Assembly: GCF_002014765.1 (NCBI RefSeq)
Contig: NZ_MUYT01000007.1
Span: 124,769-188,768, forward strand
Length of the DNA: 64,000 nucleotides
Direction of reading: 5' to 3'
Origin: Lwoffella lincolnii
GTDB lineage: Bacteria; Pseudomonadota; Gammaproteobacteria; Pseudomonadales; Moraxellaceae
Every line of letters starts with the position of its first letter. Position 1 is the stretch's first letter. Under the pieces are notes generated by a model. It did not search any database, was not told the origin of the DNA, and saw only the letters and a program-made list of their open reading frames with translations. This document shows positions 16,610 to 25,946 of this stretch, piece after piece. The translations under genes and the position numbers were made by a program.

Positions 16610-17377
16610 TTAGGACATGTACTGCCCACCATTGACCGATATTGTCTCACCTGTTACAAAGATGGCTTCAGGGCTTATCAAATACATACAAGCAGCGGCA
16701 ATCTCTTCAGCAGCTGCCAGACGCTCCATGGGAATGCTGGTGCGAATTTTATCAAGTATTTTTTCAGGAACTTTGGCAACCATGGGAGTCATGGTGTAAC
16801 CGGGGGCAACCACGTTGCAAGTAACGTTGGATTTTGCACCTTCGTGTGCCAATGCTTTGCTAAAGCCAATGATGCCTGCCTTGGTGGCAGAATAGTTGGT
16901 CTGTCCGTATTGCCCACGTAAACCGTTCACTGAGCTTATGTTGACGATGCGACCGTGATTTTGTTCAAGCATGCGTAAAAAAACAGGGCGTACCACGGTA
17001 TACAATGAAGTCAGGTTGGTATCAATGACTTCTTTCCACTGCTCAAAGGTCATTTTTTTAAAGGTACTGTCACGGGTGATGCCTGCTGAATTGATTAGAA
17101 CATCGATGCTGTCATATTTGTTTAAGGTGGCTTCTAACAGTTGGGTGGCATCATCATGGTTACTGACATCTAAAGCGATGAATTCAAAATCATCAGGGTT
17201 AAAACCATAATCTTCACACCACTGTTGGATACGTTCTGGGTCGTGTTTGCTTAAAGTGGCAATGACTTGATAGCCGTTATCCACCAATTTGCGACAGATG
17301 GCAGTGCCGATACCACCCAATGCACCAGTGACTAAAGCGATGGGTTGTTTGTTTGTGTTTGGGGTGTCGTGATTCAT
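16610..17377 (-). CDS. phaB: Acetoacetyl-CoA reductase (PhaB-type SDR)
   Basis: 255 residues from the ATG at 17377, preceded by GGAG; upstream in-frame codons encode no family sequence. NAD(P)-binding motif TGALGGIG (17-24), N-S-A-G at about 96-99, then I-T-R-D-S-T-F-K-K-M and N-I-S-S-V-N-G with Y-S-A-T-K, supplying the Ser-Tyr-Lys set. The I-T-R-D and S-V-N-G-x-x-G-Q-x-G-Q-T-N-Y patterns fit PhaB better than FabG. PhaB reduces acetoacetyl-CoA to 3-hydroxybutyryl-CoA for polyhydroxybutyrate. No phaC or phaA lies in the window, so the physiological role is open; FabG-like activity cannot be excluded. Confidence 0.82.
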   Translation of the reverse strand: MNHDTPNTNKQPIALVTGALGGIGTAICRKLVDNGYQVIATLSKHDPERIQQWCEDYGFNPDDFEFIALDVSNHDDATQLLEATLNKYDSIDVLINSAGITRDSTFKKMTFEQWKEVIDTNLTSLYTVVRPVFLRMLEQNHGRIVNISSVNGLRGQYGQTNYSATKAGIIGFSKALAHEGAKSNVTCNVVAPGYTMTPMVAKVPEKILDKIRTSIPMERLAAAEEIAAACMYLISPEAIFVTGETISVNGGQYMS

Positions 17378-17582
17378 GGTTATTTTCTCCATTGCATTGA
17401 TTGCATGATGTGATTTAAAAACGATTACCACGCAACGCTTGTCCATGACCTTCCTGGCATCGGACAAACATTGCAAAATCAGGTGGTAATGTTCTCATAT
17501 TAGCCTAAATTTTGCCAAATGCCTACTTTGTTATGTAAATTTGGGTAAATTTGGCATGTGAATTTAGCTTTTTAAAGTTTGA

Positions 17583-20500
17583 CTAATCTTGTGAGCGTTT
17601 ATTGCGTCTTTGTCGCATACGCATGTTTAAGATGTCCACCGCATCCATTTCACGCTCGCTTAATGGGCTGTTTATATGCTCATTGTCTTGAGATGGCTTT
17701 GCCTCGTCAATGGTTGGCTCGTCAATGGCTGCCTCGTCAATGGTTTGATGGGCATAATCGGTCAATGAGGGGTCATCTGTTAGCACCACAGTGGTGTTGC
17801 CAAGGTCATTATGGTTAATATGATGATTGTCATTGCCATCGTTATCATCATTGTTTGATATCAAAGAATGGTTTGATGTCAAAGAATGGTCAAAAGACGC
17901 TGATGTTGTTTGTTGTGAGTGTAACAATGCTTGTTGTGTTTGAATGGGTGGTTGGGCTTGTGGCGCTTGTGGCATTGGTTGACTTGGTGGTTGACTTGGT
18001 GGCTGATTTGATGCCATTGACGTGCCATCATGCACATCAAGGACTGGTGAGTTTGGGTCAGTGATTTGGGGTGATGTGGTTGTTTGCAGATTGCCCATGG
18101 TGCGTTTCATATATGCCGTCAGATTGTTGATGGCGTTTTCAGGGCTATGTGGGTTATGACGGTACTGTACTTGCGTGAGTGTCTCATCAAACACATCGGT
18201 TAACAAGCTGTCAAATCGCAAGCCGTTATAGTCAATTAAGGCTTCTGATTCTTCTTCGCTGATAAATCCTGTCTGCACCGCTGCTACCACATGGTCTTCA
18301 AAGCTGATGCCAGTAAATTGCCCTTTGCTTTCGGCTTTTTTAAAGCGTTTCCATAATGGTTCAATGGCAAGCAGTTTTTGGTAGGCGTTTTCTAAGCGTC
18401 CTGTTACGTCATCGGCGTCAGTTTGATAATAGACCATGGTTTTAAGTTGCTGACGAAAGGGATTATCATCAGCATCGGTCAGCCACAATGAGCCAAGTTG
18501 GCGACGCTGTTCATCGGTGGGTTTGGCAAACGAGCGACCAAGTGGGAAGGTCAACAACTTAACCAACGTGGCTGGTAGGCGGTTGGGAAAATTGGCAAAC
18601 AAATCAAAACATGCTTCTTGAATGGCATATAATGCGTTATCCAATGCCAGCTTGGCATGTTGCTGTTCACTTTGGCTTTGTGAACCGTGGGCATAAAATT
18701 GTAGCACGGCTGTCATCATAAACAGTTGTGAGTGGATATCCGCCAATCGCCCTGATAGCATCTCTTTGCGTTTTAAATCTCCTGCTAAAATGCCCAACGC
18801 CATGTCAGCGGTGGTGGCAAAAACGGCACTTAGGCGGTTAATATGGCGATAATAAGGCTTGCTAAAATGGTCAGCAAATGGAGGACTGTCGTTTGCACCA
18901 CCAAACAACCCTGCCACAAAAGCGGTGGCAGCACGGTTGGCACTGTAAGATAAATGTTGGGTTAACAGTTTATCAAAGTCAGCCAAGGTTTTGTCAGTTG
19001 GCTTGGTTTGTAGTAGTTGTAGTTCATCGTATAGGTATGGGTGGCATCGCATTGCCCCTTGACCAAATATCATTAATGAACGGGTCAAGATGTTTGCCCC
19101 TTCCACGGTGATGGCAACAGGAATGGATTGGTAGATATTTGCCAAAAAGTTGCGTGGCCCTTGTTGAATGCCACGACCACCCACGATGTCCATGGCGTGA
19201 TTGGTTGAGACACGCATGGTCTCGGTGGCGTGGTATTTTGCCATGGCGGTCATCACCGATGGCGTACCGCCTTGGTCAAGACCGCAAGTAACCAAATGGC
19301 GAAAAGCTTCGAGTAGATACGCATTGGCAGCGATGTCACTGCTGACCTCTTGCACGCCTTCAAACTCACCAACACACACCTTAAATTGCTCTCGCACCTT
19401 GGCAAATGCCCCTGTGGTGAGATACACCATTTCTGCATTAGCGGTTGATAGGGCAGGCAGTGAAATGCCCCGCCCAACACCCAAGCACTCCATCAGCATT
19501 CGCCAACCTTTGCCAGCATTTTTCACCCCACCAATGATAAAATCCAGTGGGATAAACACGTGTGAGCCTGTTACCGTGCCATTCATAAACGGTGAGCCAC
19601 TTGGCGAATGACGGCCCCCTATCACCACACCCTCATGATCAGCGGGGATTAACGCACAGGTGATGCCATAATCAACTTTATGCGCCTTGTCTGTGTCAAT
19701 GCCATCTGTGTCAATGCCAAGCTCTTTGGCACAATATTTGGGCAACAACCCATCAGGGTCATATAACTTAAACGCCAAGCCCACCACCGTGGCAATGGGT
19801 GCTAAGGTAATCCAACGTTTGGAGAAGTTCATCATCAGCCCCAACACTTGCTTGCCTTGATATTCACCAAAACCAACAATGCCTGTGTCAGGGATTGCCC
19901 CAGCATCTGAGCCTGCTTCAGGGCCTGTCAGCCCAAAGCAAGGAATTTCCTTGCCTTTGGCAAGCCCTGGTAGCCATCGATTTTTTTGTTCCTCTGTGCC
20001 ATATTTCATCAACAGCTCACCAGGCCCTAATGAATTAGGCACCATACAAGTAACGGCGGTGGTAACCGAACGAGAAGCGATTTTGCTCATCACTCGACTT
20101 TGGGCATAAGCAGAAAACGCCAAGCCGCCATATTCTTTAGGAATGATAAGCCCCAAAAACCCCTGAGATTTGATATATTGCCAAGCATCATCGCTTAAGC
20201 CTTTGTTTTGGTTAATCTGCCATTCATCGACCATGGCACATAGGGTGTTGACTTCATTATCTAAAAAAGCTTGCTCTTGTGCTGTCAATGTGGGGTAGGG
20301 ATAATTAGCAAATGTCTGCCAATCTGGTTTGCCCATAAACAGCTCTTTTTCCCACCAACTGCTGCCAGCATCTAAAGCTTCTTTCTCGGTATCGCTCATT
20401 GGAGGCATGGCAGTACTTAAATGGTGATAGGCAGGCTTGATAATCCAGTTTTGACGAAGCGTATCAATGGTAATCACCAAGGCAGCCAGTAATAACGGTA

Positions 20501-20660
20501 TGCCCAAAAGTAACGACCAAGGGGTCAAAAACCCCGTTACCAAAACCACCACGGCTAAGATGACCGTTGCCATCATACGGGGCGGTTGCCATAAAAATAT
20601 CAATACCAATGCAACTAACTGTAGTGCAATTACCAACAGCAACCATATCCAAGCAAACAT
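17583..20660 (-). CDS. fadE: Acyl-CoA dehydrogenase FadE with long C-terminal extension
   Basis: First step of fatty-acid beta-oxidation. About 1025 residues from the ATG at 20660 (GGGAA upstream); a TTG 11 codons earlier is unlikely. N-terminal membrane helices (about 4-24 and 34-68) then the FadE core with F-G-L-T-G-P-E-A-G-S-D-A near residue 258 and G-G-R-G-I-Q-Q-G-P near 490. FadE of Escherichia coli is about 814 residues. Here about 180 extra residues follow, rich in Gln/Pro (P-P-S-Q repeats), Asn/Asp/His (D-N-D-G-N-D-N-H-H-I-N-H) and Asp-Glu-Ala-Thr-Ile repeats, encoded partly by 15-bp tandem units near 17697-17745. The tail looks disordered and then ends in a basic R-M-R-Q-R-R-N-K-R segment. 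Confidence 0.92.
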   Translation of the reverse strand: MFAWIWLLLVIALQLVALVLIFLWQPPRMMATVILAVVVLVTGFLTPWSLLLGIPLLLAALVITIDTLRQNWIIKPAYHHLSTAMPPMSDTEKEALDAGSSWWEKELFMGKPDWQTFANYPYPTLTAQEQAFLDNEVNTLCAMVDEWQINQNKGLSDDAWQYIKSQGFLGLIIPKEYGGLAFSAYAQSRVMSKIASRSVTTAVTCMVPNSLGPGELLMKYGTEEQKNRWLPGLAKGKEIPCFGLTGPEAGSDAGAIPDTGIVGFGEYQGKQVLGLMMNFSKRWITLAPIATVVGLAFKLYDPDGLLPKYCAKELGIDTDGIDTDKAHKVDYGITCALIPADHEGVVIGGRHSPSGSPFMNGTVTGSHVFIPLDFIIGGVKNAGKGWRMLMECLGVGRGISLPALSTANAEMVYLTTGAFAKVREQFKVCVGEFEGVQEVSSDIAANAYLLEAFRHLVTCGLDQGGTPSVMTAMAKYHATETMRVSTNHAMDIVGGRGIQQGPRNFLANIYQSIPVAITVEGANILTRSLMIFGQGAMRCHPYLYDELQLLQTKPTDKTLADFDKLLTQHLSYSANRAATAFVAGLFGGANDSPPFADHFSKPYYRHINRLSAVFATTADMALGILAGDLKRKEMLSGRLADIHSQLFMMTAVLQFYAHGSQSQSEQQHAKLALDNALYAIQEACFDLFANFPNRLPATLVKLLTFPLGRSFAKPTDEQRRQLGSLWLTDADDNPFRQQLKTMVYYQTDADDVTGRLENAYQKLLAIEPLWKRFKKAESKGQFTGISFEDHVVAAVQTGFISEEESEALIDYNGLRFDSLLTDVFDETLTQVQYRHNPHSPENAINNLTAYMKRTMGNLQTTTSPQITDPNSPVLDVHDGTSMASNQPPSQPPSQPMPQAPQAQPPIQTQQALLHSQQTTSASFDHSLTSNHSLISNNDDNDGNDNHHINHNDLGNTTVVLTDDPSLTDYAHQTIDEAAIDEPTIDEAKPSQDNEHINSPLSEREMDAVDILNMRMRQRRNKRSQD

Positions 20661-20857
20661 AGACACATTTTCCCAAAAAGCAATCAAATACAAATACTAA
20701 AATACCAAGCATTCAACCTTAAATGCTAGCTTAAAGGCTAGTCAGATGGGATTCAATACATACTGGGTAACAAAATGGCCAAATGACCACCAAATAACCA
20801 AATGACTACATAAACAGCCAAACAACTCGCCAAACCGCCAAATATTTCAAATAAAAC

Positions 20858-21538
20858 TCAAAAGGGAGAATGACCGCTTTCGGCATAGCTGAAAGTGGCA
20901 TTTTTGCCAACAATGATATGGTCAATCAAATCAATGTCAATTAACCGACAAGCCTGATACAAATCTTTGGTTAAGCTGTCGTCAGCAACAGAAGGTGTGG
21001 CATCTGCTTGGGGGTGGTTGTGAGCGATGATAAGTGATGTGGCAATGTGGCTTAAGGCGTGTTTTAACACTTGGCGAATGCACACCGAACAATGGGTAAT
21101 CCCACCGACAAACAACACTTGATAATCAATCAGCCTTAACTCACTGTCCAAACAGAGCACCGCAAAAACTTCATTGGGTTGGGTTCTTAACTGTGTTGTT
21201 ACATAATCTTTGACCAGTTGTGATTGGTTAAGTGGTTGCCCTGTTTTTAGCTGACTGTCCAGATAGCGTTTGCCCATCTCCAAACTTGCCATCATTTGGG
21301 CGTATTTGGCAGTGCCAATGCCATGACACCCCAGCACCGCATGACTGGGGGCGGATAACAGCTCTGCCAAACTGCCAAACTGTTCAATCAACCAACGAGC
21401 CAGCTCAATGGCGGATTGTTGTTTTGTCCCTGTCCGCAAAAATATCGCCAAAATTTCTGCATCACTTAAAGCAGACGCGCCCAATTTTAATAACTTTTCT
21501 CTGGGGCGGTCATCTTCGTGCCAGTCTTTGATTGCCAT
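20858..21538 (-). CDS. radC: RadC family protein (JAB/MPN domain)
   Basis: 226 residues from the ATG at 21538; in-frame codons upstream encode unrelated sequence. N-terminal helix-hairpin-helix (G-C-H-G-I-G region, about 70-75) and a C-terminal JAMM metal site: E near 123, H173 and H175 in AHNHP, D186 in the V-A-D-D segment, spacing HxH-x10-D. RadC was once tied to DNA repair, but its real role is unresolved. Divergent from ydcF across 122 bp. Confidence 0.93.
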   Translation of the reverse strand: MAIKDWHEDDRPREKLLKLGASALSDAEILAIFLRTGTKQQSAIELARWLIEQFGSLAELLSAPSHAVLGCHGIGTAKYAQMMASLEMGKRYLDSQLKTGQPLNQSQLVKDYVTTQLRTQPNEVFAVLCLDSELRLIDYQVLFVGGITHCSVCIRQVLKHALSHIATSLIIAHNHPQADATPSVADDSLTKDLYQACRLIDIDLIDHIIVGKNATFSYAESGHSPF

Positions 21539-21660
21539 GAGTTTGTTTACCGTCAGTTTTATGTATGTCAGTTTTGTGTGTTTAGATGAACATGGCGAAC
21601 ACCATATAAAAATGGTACATTTCACCCATCTGAAATCATTATAGTCAATTTTCATGACCT

Positions 21661-22371
21661 ATGGGAAAAATCCACTTTGGCACGGTTGTGCTGTTTCTGT
21701 TAGCGGTTGTGTTGTTGTGGCTGGGCATTTATTGGCAACGCCTAGCGGTGTATCGGCGATTAAACCGATGGGCAAATCGCTTATGGTGGCTGGCATGGAT
21801 AGGATTTGTGGCTTGGGTGGTAAGTTTGGGGTTGTTTTTTGTTGCATTACAACAGCGAATGACAAGTGATGTGGTGCAGTCGCACACACCTTTGTCTGCC
21901 ATCATTATTTTAGGCTCAGGCACGACAGAAGGTAAGCCCACACCCACGCTGGCAAACCGCTTAGACACCGCCGTTCATGTGTATCACACTCACCCTAAGG
22001 CGGTGTTGGTGGTCAGTGGGGGGGTTGCGCGGGGTAAAAACCAAAGTGAAGCAGAAATCATGGCAACCTATCTGACACGCATACATGGTGTGCCAGTGGC
22101 TGCCATTCATCAAGAAAGACGCAGTACCAGCACCGAAGAAAATCTAAAATTTAGCCAAGCGATTTTGCACCAGCAGGGCATTGGCTTGCATGACCACATT
22201 GCCATTGTTACCAGTGATTTTCATACCATTCGTGCATCTGCCATTGCTCATCATCAAGGCTATGAGCAGGTGAGCATGGTGGCAAGTGCAACACCGTCAT
22301 CAATCCGTTATAATGCGTGGTTTCGTGAGTATTTTGCCTGTATTAGTGGCTGGCTTTTAGGAGAATATTGA
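21661..22371 (+). CDS. YdcF/ElyC-type DUF218 membrane protein
   Basis: 236 residues. Two N-terminal transmembrane helices (about 6-24 and 42-64), then the DUF218 domain: I-I-I-L-G-S-G-T, V-V-S-G-G, E-A-E-I-M, and the conserved E-x-x-S-x-S-T-x-E-N loop here as R-R-S-T-S-T-E-E-N, plus V-T-S-D-F-H. DUF218 proteins include ElyC, linked to envelope and undecaprenyl phosphate metabolism, and SanA. The first helix could also be a signal anchor. The stop is one base from the yfhL start (TGACATG), so the two are co-transcribed. Confidence 0.85.
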   Translation: MGKIHFGTVVLFLLAVVLLWLGIYWQRLAVYRRLNRWANRLWWLAWIGFVAWVVSLGLFFVALQQRMTSDVVQSHTPLSAIIILGSGTTEGKPTPTLANRLDTAVHVYHTHPKAVLVVSGGVARGKNQSEAEIMATYLTRIHGVPVAAIHQERRSTSTEENLKFSQAILHQQGIGLHDHIAIVTSDFHTIRASAIAHHQGYEQVSMVASATPSSIRYNAWFREYFACISGWLLGEY

Positions 22372-22372
22372 C

Positions 22373-22630
22373 ATGGCATTGAAGATAACAACAGACTGCA
22401 TTAACTGTGACATCTGTGAGCCAGAATGCCCCAATGATGCCATCAGCTATGACCAAAAAGGACAAAAAACTTACGTCATCAACCCTGATTTATGCACCGA
22501 ATGCGTGGGCTTTTATGATGAGCCCACTTGTGATAAAGTCTGCCCCATTGATTGCATCATCAAAGACCCCGAACGTGTCGAAAGCCCAGAAGCGTTAGAA
22601 GCAAAATACCGTAAGATTTGGAATAAGTAA
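22373..22630 (+). CDS. YfhL-family 2[4Fe-4S] ferredoxin
   Basis: 85 residues. First cluster motif C9-x2-C12-x2-C15-x3-C19-P; second cluster C-x2-C with an eight-residue insertion before C-x3-C-P, followed by D-C-I, the pattern of the Alvin/YfhL ferredoxins with a C-terminal helix. Such ferredoxins have one cluster of very low potential; the electron partner is unknown. GGAGAA precedes the ATG and overlaps the end of ydcF. A hairpin follows. Confidence 0.92.
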   Translation: MALKITTDCINCDICEPECPNDAISYDQKGQKTYVINPDLCTECVGFYDEPTCDKVCPIDCIIKDPERVESPEALEAKYRKIWNK

Positions 22631-22660
22631 CAAATCCCAAATGCCCTAAATAATTGAAAT

Positions 22661-22678
22661 GCCCCAAATAATTGGGGC
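22661..22678. terminator. Hairpin between yfhL and the Sel1 gene
   Basis: GC-rich stem GCCCCAA (22661-22667) and TTGGGGC (22672-22678), four-base loop. The T run after it is weak (GTTTAT), so efficiency is uncertain. It lies between converging genes. Confidence 0.5.
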
Positions 22679-22764
22679 GTTTATCATGTGCTTGTGATGT
22701 GTGAATGCTTGTAATGTGCTGGTTATGTGGCTGTCATATGGAAGCAATGGGAAGCCAAGTTGAT

Positions 22765-23370
22765 TTATTTGTTTTGCAGCCAGCTGGTTGCTTGATTGCG
22801 AGCGTTGGTGATGTCTTTTGAGCTTAGGTTGAGTGCCAGCTGACCAATTTTACCACGAGCCTTATTGCGTACTCGCTCATCGAGCATGCCATCACGAGCT
22901 GACAAATCATACCATTTATAGGCATCAACCAGTTTTTGTTGCTTTTCTTCAATCATGGCGAGCAGATAGCTGGCACGGTTGTCGCCGTGCATGGTGGCTT
23001 TTTCTAGCCAATAGCGAGCTTGTTGTTCATTAACAGGCACGCCTTGCCCCATGGCATACATTTTGCCTAAGTTTAGCTGAGCTGGGATAACGCCCTGGTT
23101 AGCAGCACGAGTATACCAATGCACTGCTTTGGCAGGGTCGGGGGTGAAACCTTGTCCTTTTTGTAGGCGTTTTGCCAAATAAAACTGAGCATGTTGGTTA
23201 TTTTGGTTGGCAAGTTGTACCAACTGTTCAGCACCCATTAAGTCAAAACGAGAGTAATCCAGTGGCACATTTGAGATAAGTTCAGCTTGTGATACACTTG
23301 CCAAGCTCAGAACAGCGGTCATCAATACTGCCTTTACTGTCGTCTTAACGGTCATCTTAAAAAACGCCAT
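22765..23370 (-). CDS. Exported Sel1-repeat protein
   Basis: 201 residues. Signal peptide: basic start, Ala/Val/Leu core, cleavage after S-V-S-Q-A (about residue 29). At least three Sel1-type repeats follow (A-x-x-x-L-A-x-x-x-x-x-G-Q-G, A-x-x-W-Y-x-x-A-A-x-Q-G, A-Q-x-N-L-G-x-M-Y-A-x-G-Q-G-V, A-x-x-W-L-x-K-A). Sel1 repeats form helical scaffolds for protein-protein contact in the periplasm. No enzyme motif. Partner unknown. Stands alone before a long gap. Confidence 0.85.
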   Translation of the reverse strand: MAFFKMTVKTTVKAVLMTAVLSLASVSQAELISNVPLDYSRFDLMGAEQLVQLANQNNQHAQFYLAKRLQKGQGFTPDPAKAVHWYTRAANQGVIPAQLNLGKMYAMGQGVPVNEQQARYWLEKATMHGDNRASYLLAMIEEKQQKLVDAYKWYDLSARDGMLDERVRNKARGKIGQLALNLSSKDITNARNQATSWLQNK

Positions 23371-24002
23371 AAAAATTCCCTATTATCTGTGATAAGCATG
23401 AAACGATAAATAAGAAGCTTAATAAACAAAAACTAACATTTGCTGAGCCAACATTAACTTGGCAAATCGATGACTTGGTACATCTAAACACACAATTGAG
23501 TGTACAAATGTTAGCCAAAACATACCCCTAGCTTAACATTCCCATTTGCTCAACTCAAACATTTTTTAACCTAAGCCATGCACAATGTTACAATCCATAA
23601 AACACCATGATGGCGTAAAATCATAGTGAAATCAACGACTTAGCATTTATTTTTCTCGTATTTTTATATTGTAACGACACAGTAAGATTGTAACCAATTA
23701 CTACAGCAATACTTAAGTAAGAATGCCTTGACACTTAAGCAAGATTGGCTTTTAGTGTGATAAGCCAGCTGCGCATGTTATCCATTGTTATCCATGACCC
23801 AAACGCCCATTTTTATGATTTTAGGTTTTTAATGTGATGACATGTTGTTTAATGTGATGACATGCGATGGCACTTGTGTTTTAATGCTGCTTCAGCGACA
23901 ATAATTTATCATCATAAACGACTGTCAATTATCGTATCATTGACAGCATAAAATATGGACATTCACCCGCCAACCATTCACCCGCTAACGACGTAAAAAT
24001 CA
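23371..24002. other. Long intergenic region before the amino-acid ABC cluster
   Basis: 632 bp with no open frame of interest on either strand. AT-rich, with a 17-bp motif repeated twice at a 20-bp period (23828-23864) and several AACATT/ACACTTAAG short repeats. Probably holds promoters for the Sel1 gene (leftward) and the ABC operon (rightward). No tRNA-like or riboswitch-like structure was recognised by eye. Confidence 0.5.
23828..23864. repeat. Direct repeat of a 17-bp motif, 20-bp period
   Basis: TTTAATGTGATGACATG occurs at 23828-23844 and again at 23848-23864, separated by three bases. It lies about 140 bp before the ABC ATPase gene, in its likely upstream control region. Confidence 0.85.
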
Positions 24003-24878
24003 ATGACGACTGCCATGACTAACTTAATTACCCCAAGCACCATTGCCCCAAACACAAGCGCCCCAAGTACAAGTACCCCAAACACAAGCCCACACTCGCA
24101 CCCCACTCACTCACGCCCCATTGCGTTACAGTTAGATGATATCCATAAAAGTTATGGCTCACTTGAAGTATTAAAAGGCGTGTCGCTGACCGCTTATGAC
24201 GGTGATGTGATTTCGATTTTAGGTTCGTCGGGTTCAGGCAAATCTACCTTATTACGGTGTATCAATCTGCTTGAAAACCCATCGCAAGGCAAAATTCACC
24301 TAGGCAATGAAGAGTTGATACTAAAGCCAAGCAAATCAGGTGATTTACAAGCCGCCAACAGCAAACAGTTAGATGCTTTTCGTGCCAAAGTGGGCTTTGT
24401 GTTCCAAAACTTTAACCTTTGGCCGCACAAAACCATCTTGCAAAACATCATCGAAGGGCCAACTCAAGTCCTTAAAGTCCCCAAAGAGCAAGCCATTAAC
24501 CAAGCCAAAACCCTGCTGGATAAAGTTGGGCTATTAGACAAACAAGATGCTTACCCTGGTAATTTATCAGGTGGTCAACGTCAACGGGTGGCAATTGCCC
24601 GTGCGTTGGCGATGCAACCTCAAGTGTTGTTGTTCGATGAACCGACTTCAGCACTTGACCCTGAGCTGGTTAATGAAGTGCTGGCGGTGATGCGTGAGCT
24701 GGCAGAAGAAGGGCGTACCATGTTGATTGTGACTCATGAGATGCGTTTTGCCCGTGAAGTGTCTAGCCAAGTGGTGTTTTTACACAAAGGGCGCATCGAG
24801 GAGATGGGGACACCACAAGAAGTTTTTGACAACCCAAAATCAGTGAGAGTACAAGAGTTTATGGCTTCGCATAGCTAA
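24003..24878 (+). CDS. Polar amino-acid ABC transporter, ATP-binding protein (HisP/ArtP/GlnQ type)
   Basis: 291 residues. Walker A GSSGSGKST (74-82), Q-loop in F-V-F-Q-N-F-N-L-W-P, signature LSGGQRQR (188-195), Walker B LLFDEPTSALD (about 209-219), switch H in I-V-T-H-E-M. The W-P-H after the Q-loop and the D-L-Q-A-A-N insertion are like HisP. The first about 38 residues are Thr/Ser/Pro/Asn-rich repeats absent from the family; starts at 24003 or 24015 both include most of them. It heads a row of three binding lipoproteins; the two permeases lie 5 kb downstream. Confidence 0.93.
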   Translation: MTTAMTNLITPSTIAPNTSAPSTSTPNTSPHSHPTHSRPIALQLDDIHKSYGSLEVLKGVSLTAYDGDVISILGSSGSGKSTLLRCINLLENPSQGKIHLGNEELILKPSKSGDLQAANSKQLDAFRAKVGFVFQNFNLWPHKTILQNIIEGPTQVLKVPKEQAINQAKTLLDKVGLLDKQDAYPGNLSGGQRQRVAIARALAMQPQVLLFDEPTSALDPELVNEVLAVMRELAEEGRTMLIVTHEMRFAREVSSQVVFLHKGRIEEMGTPQEVFDNPKSVRVQEFMASHS

Positions 24879-25010
24879 CATTCGGCTATGCTAACCATAA
24901 CGATTTATCATATAAAAGCGTTTGTTTTTAAGCCCTTGCTCAGTTATCATTCGCCTATTTTTTATGGATAATGACATCATATTGACATATGAATTAAGTC
25001 AGGGCAAAAA

Positions 25011-25865
25011 ATGATGAATGTAGAAACTGTATCAACAAAAATCGCCAACGGTCTCAAACTTACTAACAGGCTTAAACTTGCCACATTGGCACTGATGAGC
25101 GTCATCGCACTCAGTGCTTGTGATGATGCAAGTCATGCCAACCCCACCAAACATACCGATAACAACAGCACAGATGTCAATACCAACCCCCCCACAGGCG
25201 TAACCATTCGCATCGCCACTGAAGGGGCATACCCTCCGTTTAACCATACCAATGCAGATGGCAGTTTGGGCGGTTTTGATGTTGATGTTGCCAACGCCAT
25301 GTGCCAACAAATGCAGGCAAATTGCGACATTGTCGCTCAAGATTGGGACGGTCTTATCCCAGGACTATTGGCAAAAAAATACGATGCCATCATCGCAGGC
25401 ATGTCTGTTACCCCTGAACGCCAACAACGACTAGACTTTACACAGCCTTATTTTGCCAATACCATGGTATGGATGGCTGCCAAAGATAAGGGGTTTGATG
25501 TCAATAACATCAATGGCTTTAATTTAGGTGGTCAACGCTCCACAACGCCGGGGGCATATTTGCTTGAGCATTATGATGGCAAAAATGGCAACCAAGTCAA
25601 TCTTTATGATTCGTATGAAAATGCTTATCTGGACTTGGCATCAGGCCGCAGTGATGCCGTGCTTGCTGAAAAAGTCTCAGCACAAACATGGCTTAAAGAC
25701 AATGCTCACTTCACAATCGTGGGTGATGAAATTGATAACAATGACAACATCGCTGTTGCTGTGCGTCAAGCAGATGCTTTAAAAGAAAAATTTAATAAAG
25801 CATTGACGGAACTTAAAAACAATGGCAAATTAGCACAACTTGAGCAGCAACATTTTGCTCAATGA
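25011..25865 (+). CDS. Polar amino-acid ABC binding lipoprotein, copy 1
   Basis: 284 residues. Lipoprotein signal with lipobox ending I-A-L-S-A-C near residue 36, then the SBP_bac_3 fold: R-I-A-T-E-G-A-Y-P-P-F-N, G-G-F-D-V-D-V-A-N-A, A-Q-D-W-D-G-L-I-P-G-L, I-I-A-G-M-S-V-T-P-E-R, Q-R-S-T. These fit the lysine/arginine/ornithine/histidine class. AGGG six bases before the ATG. Copies 2 and 3 follow in the same orientation and share most motifs, indicating tandem duplication. The ligand cannot be set by eye. Confidence 0.92.
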   Translation: MMNVETVSTKIANGLKLTNRLKLATLALMSVIALSACDDASHANPTKHTDNNSTDVNTNPPTGVTIRIATEGAYPPFNHTNADGSLGGFDVDVANAMCQQMQANCDIVAQDWDGLIPGLLAKKYDAIIAGMSVTPERQQRLDFTQPYFANTMVWMAAKDKGFDVNNINGFNLGGQRSTTPGAYLLEHYDGKNGNQVNLYDSYENAYLDLASGRSDAVLAEKVSAQTWLKDNAHFTIVGDEIDNNDNIAVAVRQADALKEKFNKALTELKNNGKLAQLEQQHFAQ

Positions 25866-25946
25866 TTTGCTTACTTGCAGTCTGGCGTATGTTGCTATAC
25901 GATAACAGCATCACATAAATGGTTTAACAATGAATAGGGAAATTTT

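Noticed and set aside
16595..17210. Plus-strand frames opposite phaB
   Set aside because: Antisense shadows of a clear SDR gene; no protein family features.
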